A program made the position numbers and the translations under genes. A stretch of 64,000 bases of DNA from Budorcas taxicolor (lineage: Eukaryota > Chordata > Mammalia > Artiodactyla > Bovidae), in contig NC_068910.1 of assembly GCF_023091745.1 (NCBI RefSeq), positions 51,943,272 to 52,007,271 on the forward strand. Direction: 5' to 3'. Below the pieces are notes generated by a model, which was not told the origin of the DNA, made no database searches, and was given only the letters and a program-made list of their open reading frames with translations. Positions 1 to 11,094 of this stretch are shown here, piece by piece; the first letter of the stretch is position 1; every line of letters starts with the position of its first letter.

Positions 1-170
1 CAGCTTCTCTGCTTGTGCCTTCTTTATACAAAGTACAATCCTAGTCAGGCCTTCTTTCACTTTTCTTTGAGGGATGAATATGGTAAGAGAGAGACTGGCT
101 CTGAGGTACATTCCAATCCTAGGAGTTTAAATAGTACCATATTAGCCATTTGCTCCCCAGTAGAATCCTG

Positions 171-285
171 ATCAGGCTTCTCTGTTGGCCCAGATGGTAA
201 AGAACCTGCCTACAATGCCCAAGAACTGGGTCCAATCCCTGGTTCGGGAAGATCCCTTGGAGAACCCTGACTGTTTCTGTTCCAG
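171..285 (+). repeat. Bov-tA SINE, 3'-truncated
   Basis: The tRNA-Glu-like head is visible as a run close to the usual 'cccagatggtaaagaacctgcc' head, followed by a B-box-like 'tggttcgggaagatcc' stretch. The BovB-derived A region stops after 'ttggagaaccc', so most of the normal body is missing. It is a dead, RNA-derived repeat, not a tRNA gene. Confidence 0.75.
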
Positions 286-299
286 GGAAGAAACCTGTG

Positions 300-890
300 T
301 CAGCCCCTGCAAGCTGTAGAACAGGTGGTCCATTTCCACTGACCAACTCTCAACCAGCAGACCATTTCTGTTTAAATGCTGCACTGAGGTCCAATGTCTA
401 ATGGACTGGCACATATAAATGAAATTAGAAATCACATATGAGCACAACTTTTCCACAATGAAGAGGGTATAGCCTTCATATGCAACAAAAAGAATGTGGA
501 ACGGAATGAAACAAGATGAACAGGATACCAGGAGTCCATTTCCCAAAACTAAAGGGACCGGACTAATCCCCACCACTGGTCTCTCTCCAGCCCTGGATGA
601 GACCACATGGCCAAGGAAAAGTGACTGCTCACCTCTGAGAGCATGTTGAGGCCAGGCCAGCAGCTCATAAAGTCAGAGGCGAAGGAACTGAAAACAAGAA
701 CCTAAAAAAGACCCCTTCCAGAACACAATCCCACAGTCCCATGAGCCAACCCGCCTACTTCTCTCATCACCTTTTCCTACTTAAGAGTGCTAAGTGAGAG
801 TAAGCCTGCTAGTGCTTCAACATAAATTTACTTCTGATAATGGAAAGCAGGGAATGGTCTCAAATGAATCTTAGGAAGCTCTACAATAGA
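300..890. other. Unassigned intergenic DNA
   Basis: I see no recognisable repeat or gene here. Open frames on the minus strand run across it but overlap the SINE edge and show no protein family features. Confidence 0.5.
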
Positions 891-954
891 GGAAAATACT
901 AATTATGCCTAACATTTGTAGAGCATGTGAGAAAGCACTTTTACAAGTACAATT

Positions 955-1046
955 CCATTTTATCTTTCTGGAATTAATGAAACCATACATAAAACATGCT
1001 TAGAATGGTGCCCAGAACATAGCAGGTGTTCAATAAATATAACTCT
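955..1046 (+). repeat. MIR SINE remnant (3' part)
   Basis: The stretch 'ggtgcccagaacatagcagg' followed by 'tgttcaataaata' is the typical 3' end of MIR or L2 (amount-of 'cacatagtaggtgctcaata'). A weaker MIR-like stretch precedes it at 893-955. It is diverged, consistent with an old mammalian insertion. Confidence 0.5.
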
Positions 1047-1455
1047 CCTTCTCATTTACCCAGGAGCTCTCTCTGCTGTCATCTTTCCAGCCTGCCTCTA
1101 GGCTGTCACTTCCCATTACTCTCTGCCATGAAAACTGGGGCAATAGTGTTCTCTTCCCTTCCTGCTCACAAACAGAATCCTACCAAATCCCTTTCAAATG
1201 AACCAGCAGAAGCACAGAGTGACAGTTTTTTGTAAATCAGTTATTATTTCTCCACTCAACATAAACACAGCCTGGGTCTGTTAAACTGAAATAATCAAAT
1301 GTCAGCCATCTATGTCAGCTGCCTAAGAACCACACTGCAACAGGACATACTTGGTCCAGATAATTGCCACATAATAAGTTATGCAGATGATCAGAAATAT
1401 TAGTAAAATCACTCTGTCATGGTTTTGTGCCGTGCAGGTGGGAGGCCAGTCCCTT
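1047..1455. other. Unassigned intergenic DNA, L1 target flank
   Basis: No repeat or gene is recognised. The right edge is the pre-insertion flank of the L1 that begins at 1471. Confidence 0.5.
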
Positions 1456-1470
1456 AAGACTAAGTCATGG

Positions 1471-2614
1471 CAGAAATATAGATCAATGGAACAAAATAGA
1501 AAGCCCAGAGATAAATCCACACACATATGGACACCTTATCTTTGACAAAGGAGGCAAGAATATACAATGGAGTAAAGACAATCTCTTTAACAAGTGGTGC
1601 TGGGAAAACTGGTCAACCACTTGTAAAAGAATGAAACTAGATCACTTTTTAACACCACACACAAAAATAAACTCAAAATGGATTAAAGATCTAAATGTAA
1701 GACCAGAAACTATAAAACTCCTAGAGGAGAACATAGGCAAAACACTCTCTGACATAAATCACAGCAGGATCCTCTATGATCCACCTCCCAGAATTCTGGA
1801 AATAAAAGCAAAAATAAACAAATGGGATCTAATTAGAATTAAAAGCTTCTGCACAACAAAGGAAAATATAAGCAAAGTGAAAAGACAGCCTTCTGAATGG
1901 GAGAAAATAATAGCAAATGAAGCAACTGACAAACAACTAATCTCAAAAATATACAAGCAACTTACGCAGCTCAATTCCAGAAAAGTAAATGACCCAATAA
2001 AAAAATGGGCCAAAGAACTAAATTGACATTTCTCCAAAGAAGACATACAGATGGCTAACAAACGCATGAAAAGATGCTCAACATCACTCATTATTAGAGA
2101 AATGCAAATCAAAACCACAATGAGGTACCAATTCACACCAGTCAGAATGGCTGCGATCCAAAAATCTGCAAGCAATAAATGCTGGAGAGGGTGTGGAGAA
2201 AAGGGAACCCTCCTACACTGTTGGTGGGTATGCAAACTAGTACAGCCACTTTGGAGAACAGTGTGGAGATTCCTTAAAAAATTGCAAATAGAACTACCTT
2301 ATGACCCAGCAATCCCACTGCTGGCCATACACACCGAGGAAACCAGAATTGAAAGAGACACGTGTACCCCAATGTTCATCACAGCACTGTTTATAATAGC
2401 CAGGACATGGAAACAACCTAGATGTCCATCAGTAGATGAATGGATAAGAAAGCTGTGGTACATATACACAATGGAGTATTACTCAGCCGTTAAGAAGAAT
2501 ACATTTGAATCAGTTCTGATGAGATGGATGAAACTGGAGCCGATTATACAGAGTGAAGTAAGCCAGAAAGAAAAACACCAATACAGTATACTAACACATA
2601 TCTATGGAATTTAG
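1471..2614 (+). pseudogene. L1 ORF2 C-terminal fragment, one nonsense change
   Basis: ORF2 encodes the L1 endonuclease and reverse transcriptase. Only the region downstream of the polymerase domain remains. The frame starts near RNIDQWNKIE, runs to a TGA at 2024-2026, then continues in the same frame to the natural end THIYGI-stop at 2612-2614. The other L1 copy reads GGA at the equivalent codon, so the TGA is a single G-to-T change. The Cys/His-rich region 'NKCWRGCGEKGTLLHCWWVC' lies near 2174-2233. With no catalytic domains it cannot be active. An upstream non-ATG extension into host sequence at 1427 is chance. Confidence 0.9.
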
Positions 2615-2984
2615 AAAGATGGCAATGACGATCCTGTATGCAAAACAGCAAAAAAGACACAGATGTGTATAACGGACTTTTGGACTCTGAGGGAGAGGGA
2701 AAGGGTGGGATGATTTGGGAGAATGGAATTGTAACATGTATACTATCATGTAAGAATCGAATCGCCAGTCTATGTCCGACGCAGGATACAGCATGCTCGG
2801 GGCTGGTGCACGGTGATGACCCAGAGAGATGTTATGGGGAGGGAGGTGGGAGAGGGGGTTCATGTTTGGGAACGCATGTACACCCATGGGGATTCATGTC
2901 AATGTATGGCAAAACCATACAGTATTGTAAAGTAAAATAAAGTAAAAATAAAAGACAAGAAAAAACATTAAAAAAAAAAAAAAA
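1471..2984 (+). mobile_element. 5'-truncated ruminant L1 with 15-bp TSD
   Basis: A LINE-1 3' end inserted by target-primed reverse transcription. The TSD aagactaagtcatgg occurs perfectly at 1456-1470 and 2985-2999, and the element ends in a poly(A) run at about 2970-2986. It contains the ORF2 C-terminal part (1471-2614) and a 3' UTR (2615-2970) with a G-rich tract near 2835-2860. It is closely similar by eye to 52845-54357 in the second L1 of this window, so both belong to one recent ruminant L1 family. The perfect TSD and intact tail indicate a young insertion. It is too truncated to move itself. Confidence 0.93.
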
Positions 2985-2999
2985 AAGACTAAGTCATGG

Positions 3000-3404
3000 G
3001 GAAACTGAAGATAAACCTAATAATTAGTCTGGCTGAAGTCCTGCCAGGCATGAGATATTTCTTTCCCTTGCATCTCAGTGAATCTTTTCTCCACAAAAAG
3101 AAGAGCTATACACGCTAACGTATACGTGTAGTTCTCCTGTCAGAAAATTGTTTAAGAATGGCTGCTTCCTCTTTTCTGTTGCTGCTGCAGCAGTAAATAG
3201 GTCAGATCGAGCCCTTCTTCTTGTCTATCAGCATTGTGCTCATCCTTCAATGTCACTTCCAAATCCCCTGCAGTCAGAATTAACCACCTGCCCTTCTGGG
3301 TTCCCACAGCTGGGTGCAGGAATGACTAATTAGCCCTCGATTCTTTCTGCCGCATGTATTACTTGCTTGTTTATTTGCTAAGCTTCTCTACAAGAAAGAA
3401 GGCG
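3000..3404. other. Unassigned intergenic DNA
   Basis: No repeat or gene is recognised in this stretch, which directly follows the L1 3' TSD. Confidence 0.5.
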
Positions 3405-3495
3405 AGACATCTTTATCTCTATAGTCTCCCCAGGGCCTCGTGTGGTGTCTGGCATGTGGTGGGTGCTCAGCAAATGTTTGTAGAATTTAAATGAA
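3405..3495 (+). repeat. L2 LINE 3'-end remnant
   Basis: The order 'tagtctccccagggcctcg', 'tgtctggcatgtggtgggtg', 'ctcagcaaatgtttgtagaat' matches the well-known L2 3' end that stops in TGAATG-type repeats. It is diverged and short. Confidence 0.6.
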
Positions 3496-3904
3496 AGTCG
3501 GGTAAAAAGCCTAGAGAAGACATAGTCACTTCCTGAAACCATCTGTAGACCCCGTGGTTTTTGAGCCCTCCTGTTTCTAAAACAGAGAAGCCTCACATGG
3601 AGACCATGTTTCTTGTCTGATAACGTGAGTTCAACAGGACTTCTGATGAAGGAATCTTTCTTGATATTACATTGATGATTAACAGCATGCATTATCCCAG
3701 CCCCAAGATGCTAGGAGGTGTTTCTAAATTATGAATAAGAGACTGGACTGAACTCACCATGAGAATCAAGGTGATAAGCCTCCATGAGCAAGGAGTCACA
3801 GGGACCCTCCACTGATATATGTGAGTCAGGTCTGCCAACCGCAGAGCATTACCAAGTTTCCCTGCCCCACATTTCCAGTCATACACGAAGTTCTCTTTGA
3901 GCAA

Positions 3905-4075
3905 CAGTGTGCTGTGGTAAGAGAAGACATGGGCCTGTGTCTAGAAAGGCCTGATTCAAATCCCAAATCTACCAACTGAAAAGTTATATGAGCTCATGCA
4001 AGTTAATAAAAGAAATGGGCTTAGTACCCTTACCCCTAAAATGGGGATAACAGATCTTCCTCATGTAAAAATATG
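3905..4075 (+). repeat. MIR SINE remnant
   Basis: MIR body in plus orientation: 'cctgattcaaatcccaaatc' (B-box-like region), 'ctcatgcaagttaa' and 'ctaaaatggggataacag' correspond to the usual order of MIR landmarks. Between 3496 and 3904 I recognise nothing. Confidence 0.65.
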
Positions 4076-4093
4076 GGCATTTCCTTCTGTCCC

Positions 4094-4325
4094 TGGCTTG
4101 AAAGTGAAATGAAAGTGTTATTGGCTCAGTTGTGTCTGACTTTTTGTGACCCTATGAACTGTAGCCCACCAGGCTCCTCTGTCCATGGAATTCTCCAGGC
4201 AAGAATACTGGAGTGGGCTGCCATTCCCTTCTGCAGGGTATCTTCCTGATCCAGGGATTGAACTCCAGTCTCTTGCATTGCAGGCAGATTCTCTACCATC
4301 TGAGCCACCAGGGAGTCCCTTAGGA
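4094..4325 (-). repeat. Bov-tA SINE
   Basis: The minus-strand element reads from a tRNA-like head at the right (complement of 'ctctaccatctgagccacca', 4289-4308) through the BovB-derived A region ('aagaatactggagtgggctg', 4202-4221) to a 3' end near 4094. Nearly full length. Bov-tA is thought to be mobilised by BovB because they share 3' sequence. Confidence 0.88.
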
Positions 4326-5255
4326 TGTATTAATAGTATGCACTCTGGGCCCAAATACAGCCATATAAACTCCATTCACCCACATGCTCTGCTGGTATCT
4401 GGTGGTCTTCTCAGGGCCTGTGAACCTGTTATATAGTATTTCAGAGAGACATTCTCATGGGTGGCAAACACTGAGGCCAAAAAGCACAGACAGCATCAGC
4501 ACCACTTGGGGTATAAACAGACAATTGCTATTATAGATGGAAGGAGCAAGCCTCTCTAGTGGTGCTCAGTCAGGGCTCTGAGTCACTGGTCGTGGGGCTG
4601 TGCCCTCATGTCTATAAGCCCTTGGTCAAGTGGCTCCACCAGCCATGGTCCATCATCTGGGAAAGGGGCAGCTGTAAGCCTGGAGCATCCAACACTCATG
4701 GAAGCCAGCGATGGGTATTGTGGAGACCACTGACCACACAGATGAACTGTGCCTGCCTGAGAATTACTGATGAGTACTTGTCCCCACACGGTTACCATGA
4801 CCCCACAACTACCTGCTCCAGATCTGAACACCTCCGGGCCCACCCTTATAGCCTGACAACACAGGGCATTCTAAATATAACAGACACTACTGGAGCTCCA
4901 AGCATACCCCTTCGGCATTCACCCTTCCATTTCATACCTGCTGCAACCTAAAGCAAGCACTGGCCCTCTCTGCCCAGAAGCTCTCTCCTGGCCCACAAAC
5001 TGGGCAGGCTAGGGATTCAGGGGGTTAGTGTTCTGGTAACAGCCCTTAGTGATAAGAGGCAGGATCTGGAGGATAAATACCAGTTTCCTCCTCCTTGGGA
5101 GGCATAACTCGGGGATGTGTTCTGTCTTGTCTTCCTACAGTCCCCAGCAGGGCTGAGCGCAGGTGCCCAGGAGGTTACTCCCTGAAAAACGTACTATGTT
5201 TTGGTTATCTTCCCTTTCATGCCTCCCCTTTGATTTTTCTGTTGATAAGGTCTCA
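4326..5255. other. Unassigned intergenic DNA with a 130-codon open frame
   Basis: No repeat is recognised. A 130-codon open frame covers 4559-4951 on the plus strand but starts at GTG, and an opposing 86-codon frame overlaps it. The predicted peptide has no visible domain, signal peptide or family resemblance. Most likely a stop-poor stretch of somewhat higher GC. Confidence 0.45.
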
Positions 5256-5261
5256 AATAAG

Positions 5262-5464
5262 CTACTTTCTCTTTGGTTTTTTGGCTGTGCTTGATCTTCG
5301 TTGCAGCATATGGGCTTTAGAGTGAGCAGGTTCAGTAGTTGTGGTACAAAAGTGTGGTTGCACCATGGCATGCGAGATCTTAGTTCCCCAACCAGGGATA
5401 AAACCCATATCCCCTGCATTGTGAGTACAGAGTCTTAACCACTTAACGAAAATTAACAGGGAAG
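5262..5464 (-). repeat. CHR-type tRNA-Glu SINE
   Basis: Read on the minus strand this begins with the complement of 'aacagggaagtt', followed by the promoter-derived region (complement of 'cttagttccccaaccaggga', 5379-5398), and ends in an A-rich tail complementing 'ggttttttggctgtg'. This is the cetartiodactyl CHR SINE layout. A BovB was inserted immediately to its right, so its own TSD is obscured. Confidence 0.8.
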
Positions 5465-5800
5465 TTCTGGTCAGTTCAGTTCAGTTCAGTCACTCAGTAA
5501 TGTCCGACTCTTTGTGACGCCATGAATCACAGCGCACCAGGCTTTCCTGTCCATCATCAACTCCTGGAGTTTACTCAAACTTACGTCCATCAAGTCGGTG
5601 GTGCCATCCAGCCATCACATCCTCTGTCGTCCCCTTCTCCTCCTGCCCCCAATCCCTCCTAGCATTAGGGTCTTTTCCAGTGAGTCAACTCTTCTCATGA
5701 GGTAGCCAAAGTATAGGAGATTCAGCTTTAGTATCAGTCCTTCCAAAGAAATCCCAGGGCTGATCTCCTTCAGAATGGACTGGCTGGATCTCCTTGAAGT

Positions 5801-7044
5801 TCAAGGGACTCTCAAGAGTCTTCTCCAACACCACAGTTCAAACGCATCAATTCTTCCACACTCAGCTTTCTTCACAGTCCAACTCTCACATCCATACATG
5901 ACCACTCGAAAAACCATAGCCTTGACTAGACGGACCTTTCTTGGCAAAGTAATGTCTCTGCTTTTCAATATGCTACCTAGGTTGGTCATAACTTTCCTTC
6001 CAAGGAGTAAGCGTCTTTTAATTTCATGGCTGCAATCACCTTCTACAGTGACTTTGGAGCCCAAAAAAATGAAGTCTGACACTGTTTCCACTGTTTCCCC
6101 ATCTATTTCCCGTCAAGTGATGGGTTGGATGCCATGATCTTAGTTTTCTGAATGTTGACATTTAAGCCAACTTTTTCACTCTCCTCTTTCACTTTCATCA
6201 AGAGGCTTTTTAGTTCCTCTTCACTTTCTGCCATAAGGGTGGTGTCATCTGCATATCTGAAGTTATTGATATTTCTCCCAGCAATCTTGATTCCAGCTTG
6301 TGCTTCTTCCAGCCCAGCATTTCTCATGATATACTCTGCATAGAAGTTAAATAAGCAAGGTGACAATATACAGCCTTGACGTACTCCTTTTCCTATTTGG
6401 AACCAGTCTGTTGTTCCATGTCCAGTTTTAACTGCTGCTTCCTGACCTGCATATAGATTTCTCAAGAGGCAGGTCAGATGGTCTGGTATTCCCATCTCTT
6501 TCAGAATTTTCCACAGTTTAATGTGGTCCACAGAGTCAAAGGCTTTGGCATAGTCAATAAAGCAGAAATAGATGTTTCTCTGGAACTCTCTTGCTTTTTT
6601 CATGATCCAGTGGATGTTGGCAATTTGATCTCTGGTTCCTCTGCCTTTTCTACCAGAAAAGCTGGTTCAAGCTGGTTCTTTCCAACCAGCTTGAACATCT
6701 GGAAGTTCATGGTTCACATATTGCTGAAGCTTGGCTTGGAGAATTTTTAGCATTACTTTGCTAGTATGTGAGATGAGTGCAATTGTGTGGTAGTTTGAGC
6801 ATTCTTTGGCATTGTCTTTCTTTGGGATTGGAATGAAAACTGACCTTTTCCAGTCCTGTGGCCACTGCTGAGTTTTCCACATTTGCTGGCATATTGAGTG
6901 CAGCACTGTCACAGCATCATCTTTTAGGATTTGAAAGAGCTCAACTGGAATTCCATCACCTCCACTAGCCTTGTTTGTAGTGATGCTTTCTAAGGCCCAC
7001 TTGACTTCACATTCGAGGATGTTTGGCTCTAGATGAGTGATCAC
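5801..7044 (-). pseudogene. BovB reverse transcriptase remnant
   Basis: Three frames together cover the polymerase. Frame 6667-7044 has the fingers region (SGGDGIPVELFQILKDD, then RSVFIPIPKKDNAKECSNY). Frame 6103-6603 has the palm: FIDYAKAFDSV (residues 15-25), RQGCILSPCLFN (75-86) and the catalytic YADD (117-120). Frame 5801-6091 holds the C-terminal part ending MYGCESWTVKKAE and FELWCWRRLLRVP. A small inverted duplication near 6665-6696 separates the first two frames, and a frame break near 6100 separates the last two. Confidence 0.88.
6665..6696. repeat. Perfect 13-bp inverted repeat inside BovB
   Basis: The arms gttcaagctggtt (6665-6677) and aaccagcttgaac (6684-6696) are exact reverse complements around a 6-base loop ctttcc. 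The right arm is ordinary BovB sequence. The left arm and loop look inserted, as other BovB copies here (35590-35610) lack them. Confidence 0.9.
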
Positions 7045-7888
7045 ACCATCGTGATTATCTGTGTCATGAAGACCTTTTTTGTACAGTTCTTCCTTGCCAC
7101 CTCTTCTTAATATCTTCTGCTTCTGTTAGGTCCATACCATTTCTGTCCTTTATTGAGCCCATCTTTGCATGAAATGTCCCCTTGGTATCTCTAATTTTCT
7201 TGAAGAGATCTCTAGTCTTTCCCATTCTGTTGTTTTCCTCTATTTCTTTGCATTGATTGCTGAGGAAGGCTTTCTTATCTTTCCTTGCTCTTCTTTGAAC
7301 TCTGCATTCAGATGCTTATCTTTCCTTTCCTCCTTTCCTTTCTGCTTCTCTTCTTTTCACAGCTATTTGTAAGGCCTCCACAGACAGCCATTTTGCTTTT
7401 TTGCATTTCTTTTCCATGGGGATGGTCTTGATCCCTGTCTCCTGTACAATGTCATGAACTTCTGTCCATATTCATCAGGCACTCTATCAGATCTAGGCCC
7501 TTAAATCTATTTCTCACTTCCACTGTATAATCATAAGGGGTTTGATTTAGGTCATACCTGAATGGTCAAGTGGTTTTCTCCACTTTCTTCAATTTAAGTC
7601 TGAATTTGACAATAAGGAGTTCATGATCTGAGCCACAGTCAGCTCCCAGTCTTGTTTTTGCTAACTGTATAGAGCTTCCTCATCTTTGGCTGCAAAGAAT
7701 ATAATCAGTCTGATTTTGGTGTTGACCATCTGGTGATGTCCATGTGTAGAGTCTCCTCCTGTGTTGTTGGAAGAGGGTGTTTGCTATGACCAGTGTGTTC
7801 TCTTGGCAAAACTCTATTTGCCTTTGTCCTGCTTCATTCCATATTCCAAGGCCAAATTTGCCTGTTACTCCAGGTGTTTCTTGACTCC

Positions 7889-8518
7889 CTACTTTTGCAT
7901 TCCAGCCCCTATAATGAAAAGGACATCTTTTTTGGGTGTTAGTTCTATAAGGTCTTGTAGGTCTTCATAGAACCGTTCAACTTCAGCTTCTTCAGCGTTA
8001 CTGGTTGGGGCATATGCTCGGATTACCGTGATGGTGAATGGTTTGCCTTGGAAACAAACAGAGATCATTCTGTCATTTTTGAGACTGCATCCAAGTACTG
8101 CATTTCGGACTCTTTTGTTGACCATGATGGCTACTCCATTTCTTCTAAGGGTTTCCTGCCCACAGTAGTAGATATAATGGTCATCTGAGTTAAATTCACC
8201 CATTCCAGTCCATTGTAGTTTGCTGATTCCCAGAATGTCGGTGTTCACTCTTGCCATCTCCCGTTTGACCATTTCCAATTTGCCTTGATTCATGGACCTA
8301 ATATTCCAGGTTCCTATGTAATATTTCTCTTTACAGCATTGGACCTTGCTTCTATCACCAGTCACATCCACAACTGAGTGTTGTTTTTGCTTTGGCTCCA
8401 TCCCTTCATTCTTTCTGGAGTTATTTCCCCACGGATCTCCAGTAGCATATTGGGCACCTTCCGACCTTGGGAGTTCCTCTTTCAGTATCCTATCGTTTTG
8501 CCTTTTCATACTGTTCAT
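7889..8518 (-). pseudogene. BovB endonuclease domain remnant
   Basis: The 209-codon frame carries the apurinic/apyrimidinic-type endonuclease that nicks the target DNA. The first conserved motif GTWNIRSMNQGKLE is at residues 69-82. The next motif reads ILGISKLQW (95-103), where the family normally has a catalytic Glu in place of this Lys. Later landmarks RNGVAIMVNKRV (126-137) and RAYAPTSNAEE (167-177) are intact. The frame ends LFIIGAGMQK, where a GDWN-type catalytic motif would be expected, showing a frameshift or substitution. Two catalytic motifs are therefore lost. Confidence 0.85.
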
Positions 8519-8559
8519 GGGGTTACTTGCTCTTAAATCCTGAACTCAGGGTCTTCTGG

Positions 8560-9307
8560 GGAACCCAGGCTAAGACCATATTTAACCACTAAGACTCAAT
8601 ATCCATATTCCCAGCATAGCCTAATTCTTACAAAGCCTGACTGTATTAACAGGATGCATGATAATTCTTTGTCACATTATTTGATTAACTACACATATCA
8701 TTTTCCCACAGGGCTGGAAAATAGAGTTAAGTGTATTTGCATAGACACACACATGCACAGGCATGTGCACTCATTCATTCTGAATGTTATATTCAAAAGA
8801 AACTTTTTGAAGTGGATGGCTCTCTGAGGTTCCCCTGACTTATGGTTGTACCCCCAAGTCTTGTCAAGGCTCCTCTAAGGACGAGTGGCATCTAGCAATG
8901 CACATTTCTCCTTCTCGTTTTTCCCTTCCTCATTCTCTCCCTCCTCTCTTCCTTCTCTTTTCCAAGTCAAATAAGCCCTGTAAAATGAAATAGACCTATT
9001 ATTTCCTGTGCTGAGCTGAGAGAGTGACAAATGGGGGACCAAAACACCACCACAGTTGGCGTTAATTAATACTAAATTTACTGAATTAAACAATGAATTT
9101 TAAAGAAATAATTCTAAGATGTCATTTCAATTAAGGCACTGTCACTGGGATGATAGATGCGGATGGCGTCCAGGAAAGTCGATCATGGCAGTTACAGGAA
9201 GAAACCATTAACTCCAAAGGAGCAAGCAGATGAAAAAGAACGAAAAGAAACTCATGCCTCCCAAGGCTTCTGGAAGGTACTGCAGAGTTGCTAGGCTAAT
9301 CACACGT
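8560..9307. other. Unassigned intergenic DNA with a pyrimidine-rich tract
   Basis: Nothing gene-like is seen. A C/T-rich tract occupies about 8905-8964 on the plus strand. Confidence 0.5.
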
Positions 9308-9315
9308 CAGTACCT

Positions 9316-9520
9316 CTCCGGGAGCTCAGCTGGTAGGGAATCCACCTGCAATGCAGGAGACTCCGGTTCGATTCCTGGTTCTGGATGATTCCCTGAAGAA
9401 GGGATAGGCTACCCACTCCGGTATTCTTGTCTGGAGAATCCTAATGGACAGAGGAGCCTGGTGGGCTACAGTCCATGGAGTTGCAAAGAGTCAGACACAA
9501 CTGAAACTAAACACAGCACA
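9316..9520 (+). repeat. Bov-tA SINE
   Basis: The head 'gggagctcagctggtaggga' (9320-9339) and B-box-like 'ggttcgattcctgg' are followed by the A region ('ggtattcttgtctggagaat') and the end 'gagtcagacacaactgaa'. Imperfect flanking repeats cagtacct (9308-9315) and cagcacct (9521-9528) may be the TSD. Confidence 0.9.
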
Positions 9521-9528
9521 CAGCACCT

Positions 9529-9866
9529 TTTCAAATCAAGGAAGGTGTATCTTGATTAAGCTCAATCATCTAGAACAAGTCACCTTAGCGGTTCCCCATT
9601 TTACTAAGGCAAAGCAGAAGCAATCACTTCCCTGGATTTGAGCACAAATCAGAGCAGAGTATCTAGGGTGAAAGGATCTAATAGACACAAGCCTTGGCTT
9701 TTCTCCCCAAAAGGATTCCTTCTCTCGGGCCCAGAGAAATGAATGAACATCTTTATGACATTTGGAAAACTGGAACAGGAAAGGGAGCGGAATCATGGCA
9801 AAAGAATAATGAGTGACAAGAATCTCTTTAATGGCCATTAGTTCAACTACAAGATTGTCCAAGCAA
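9529..9866. other. Unassigned intergenic DNA
   Basis: Neither a repeat family nor a coding feature is recognised. Confidence 0.5.
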
Positions 9867-9880
9867 GAATGAAGATCCAG

Positions 9881-10074
9881 GGGCTTCCCTGGTGACCCAG
9901 TAGTTAAGGTTTGCCTTCCAGCGTAGGGGTGCAGGTTTGATTCCTGGTTGCAGAGCTAAGACCCCACATGCCTTGTGGCCAAAAAACCAAAACATAAAAC
10001 AGAAGCAACGCTCTAACAAATTCAACAAAGACTTTAAAAATGGTACACTTCAAAAAAGTCTTAAAAAAAAAAAA
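9881..10074 (+). repeat. CHR-type tRNA-Glu SINE
   Basis: It starts 'gggcttccctggtgacccag' (9881-9900), has a B-box-like 'ggtttgattcctgg', continues 'agctaagaccccacatgcct' and ends in an A-rich tail with a poly(A) near 10061-10074. Similar 14-bp flanks end at 9880 (aatgaagatccag) and at 10090 (actgaggatccag), a probable TSD with one or two differences. Confidence 0.85.
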
Positions 10075-10090
10075 ACAACTGAGGATCCAG

Positions 10091-11090
10091 AAAGGAGGGC
10101 TTCGCCCAAGGCCCCATAGTTCAGACCTCAGACCTACAAGCTGTCTGTTTCTTCCTCTAGAACAATGTGGATCTCAGAATAGACAAAGAAATATCCTGAA
10201 AAGACCCTTTAATTAAAAAATAGACATAAAATTAGGAAAATAAATCGAAGATGTCACTAAGAACAGCAGGTACAACAATCTCAGTCTTAGTTTGTCTATA
10301 TCGTGGTTATAGTAACTGCTAACTAAAGGCTGACTCCTCTAGCACATCCTACCCTCCCTCTATGTTTTACTTACTTAATATATGCCTAACCCACTATACT
10401 GAATTTTGAAGAGGCAGCGCTACAGTATGTCTGGAAAACAAGATGAGTGTGTGTGTGAGCTATGGTGTTGGCCAGAGGCAGGGTGGCAGGGAGGGATATG
10501 GAGTAAGCAGCCAGGACATATTTTCAAAGCTCCTTCCCTCCCCAGAGGGATACCTCCTACGTCCTCTGGGTCATCCGGAAAGCATGGAAGGGGCGCCTCA
10601 GTCTAACGGTGTTTCACCAACCCTTGCCTGGCATCTGTTACGATTTTGAATACATCACTTTGGAATCTTAGAATTTCCTTCGACTTTTTCTTAAAATGAA
10701 CAGCTCTTCTGGCCTTGGCCACCCCTGGGGAGTTCTGTTCACTTCCACAATCTGAAAAAAAGGACAATTTCATTTTTAATTATGAATATTCATGTGCTCA
10801 ATGGAGACTGTGCATGTCATTATAATTCCCAATTTAGTTCAGAAGGAAACTGACATTTTATTCAAATTCCTTTATTCTTCACTGAAACAGAATAGGGTGA
10901 CATTTTGCTCTGAAAGGAAATGGAAATTTTTCTCTTGTCTTTGTCACCTAATTTCCCATTTCCAATAAAATCCCATTTGCAATCCAAGTGTTACTAGAAG
11001 AATCCAAGAGATCAGGAGGGTGAGAAAATTCCAGTCTGTAAGGGAGGAACTGACCTGGACAAGATTAAAATGCAAACAGGAGGTGACAAT
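10091..11090. other. Unassigned intergenic DNA
   Basis: No repeat or exon is recognised. Two overlapping plus-strand frames of 66-68 codons at 10406-10649 have no family features. Confidence 0.45.
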
Positions 11091-11094
11091 CTGA

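Larger units (their letters stand above)
5471..8553 (-). mobile_element. BovB (RTE) LINE, nearly full length, inactive
   Basis: About 3.1 kb on the minus strand, close to the roughly 3.2 kb usual for BovB. The 3' end is at the left with tandem 'cagttcagttcag' motifs (5472-5489). The 5' end with the endonuclease region lies at the right. A possible 6-bp TSD ttctgg flanks it at 5465-5470 and 8554-8559. The single ORF (endonuclease, reverse transcriptase, C-terminal region) is broken into several frames: 7889-8518, 6667-7044, 6103-6603 and 5801-6091. BovB is a non-LTR retrotransposon known for horizontal transfer between reptiles and ruminants. This copy is disabled. Confidence 0.93.

Noticed and set aside
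1427..2026. A 199-codon frame fusing host sequence to L1 ORF2
   Set aside because: The frame begins at GTG, not ATG. The first 14 or so codons are host DNA before the L1 insertion point, and the rest is an L1 fragment ended by a nonsense change. It is a chance join.
4559..4951. 130-codon open frame as a possible gene
   Set aside because: GTG start, an opposing frame over the same DNA, and no recognisable domain or exon-like signals.
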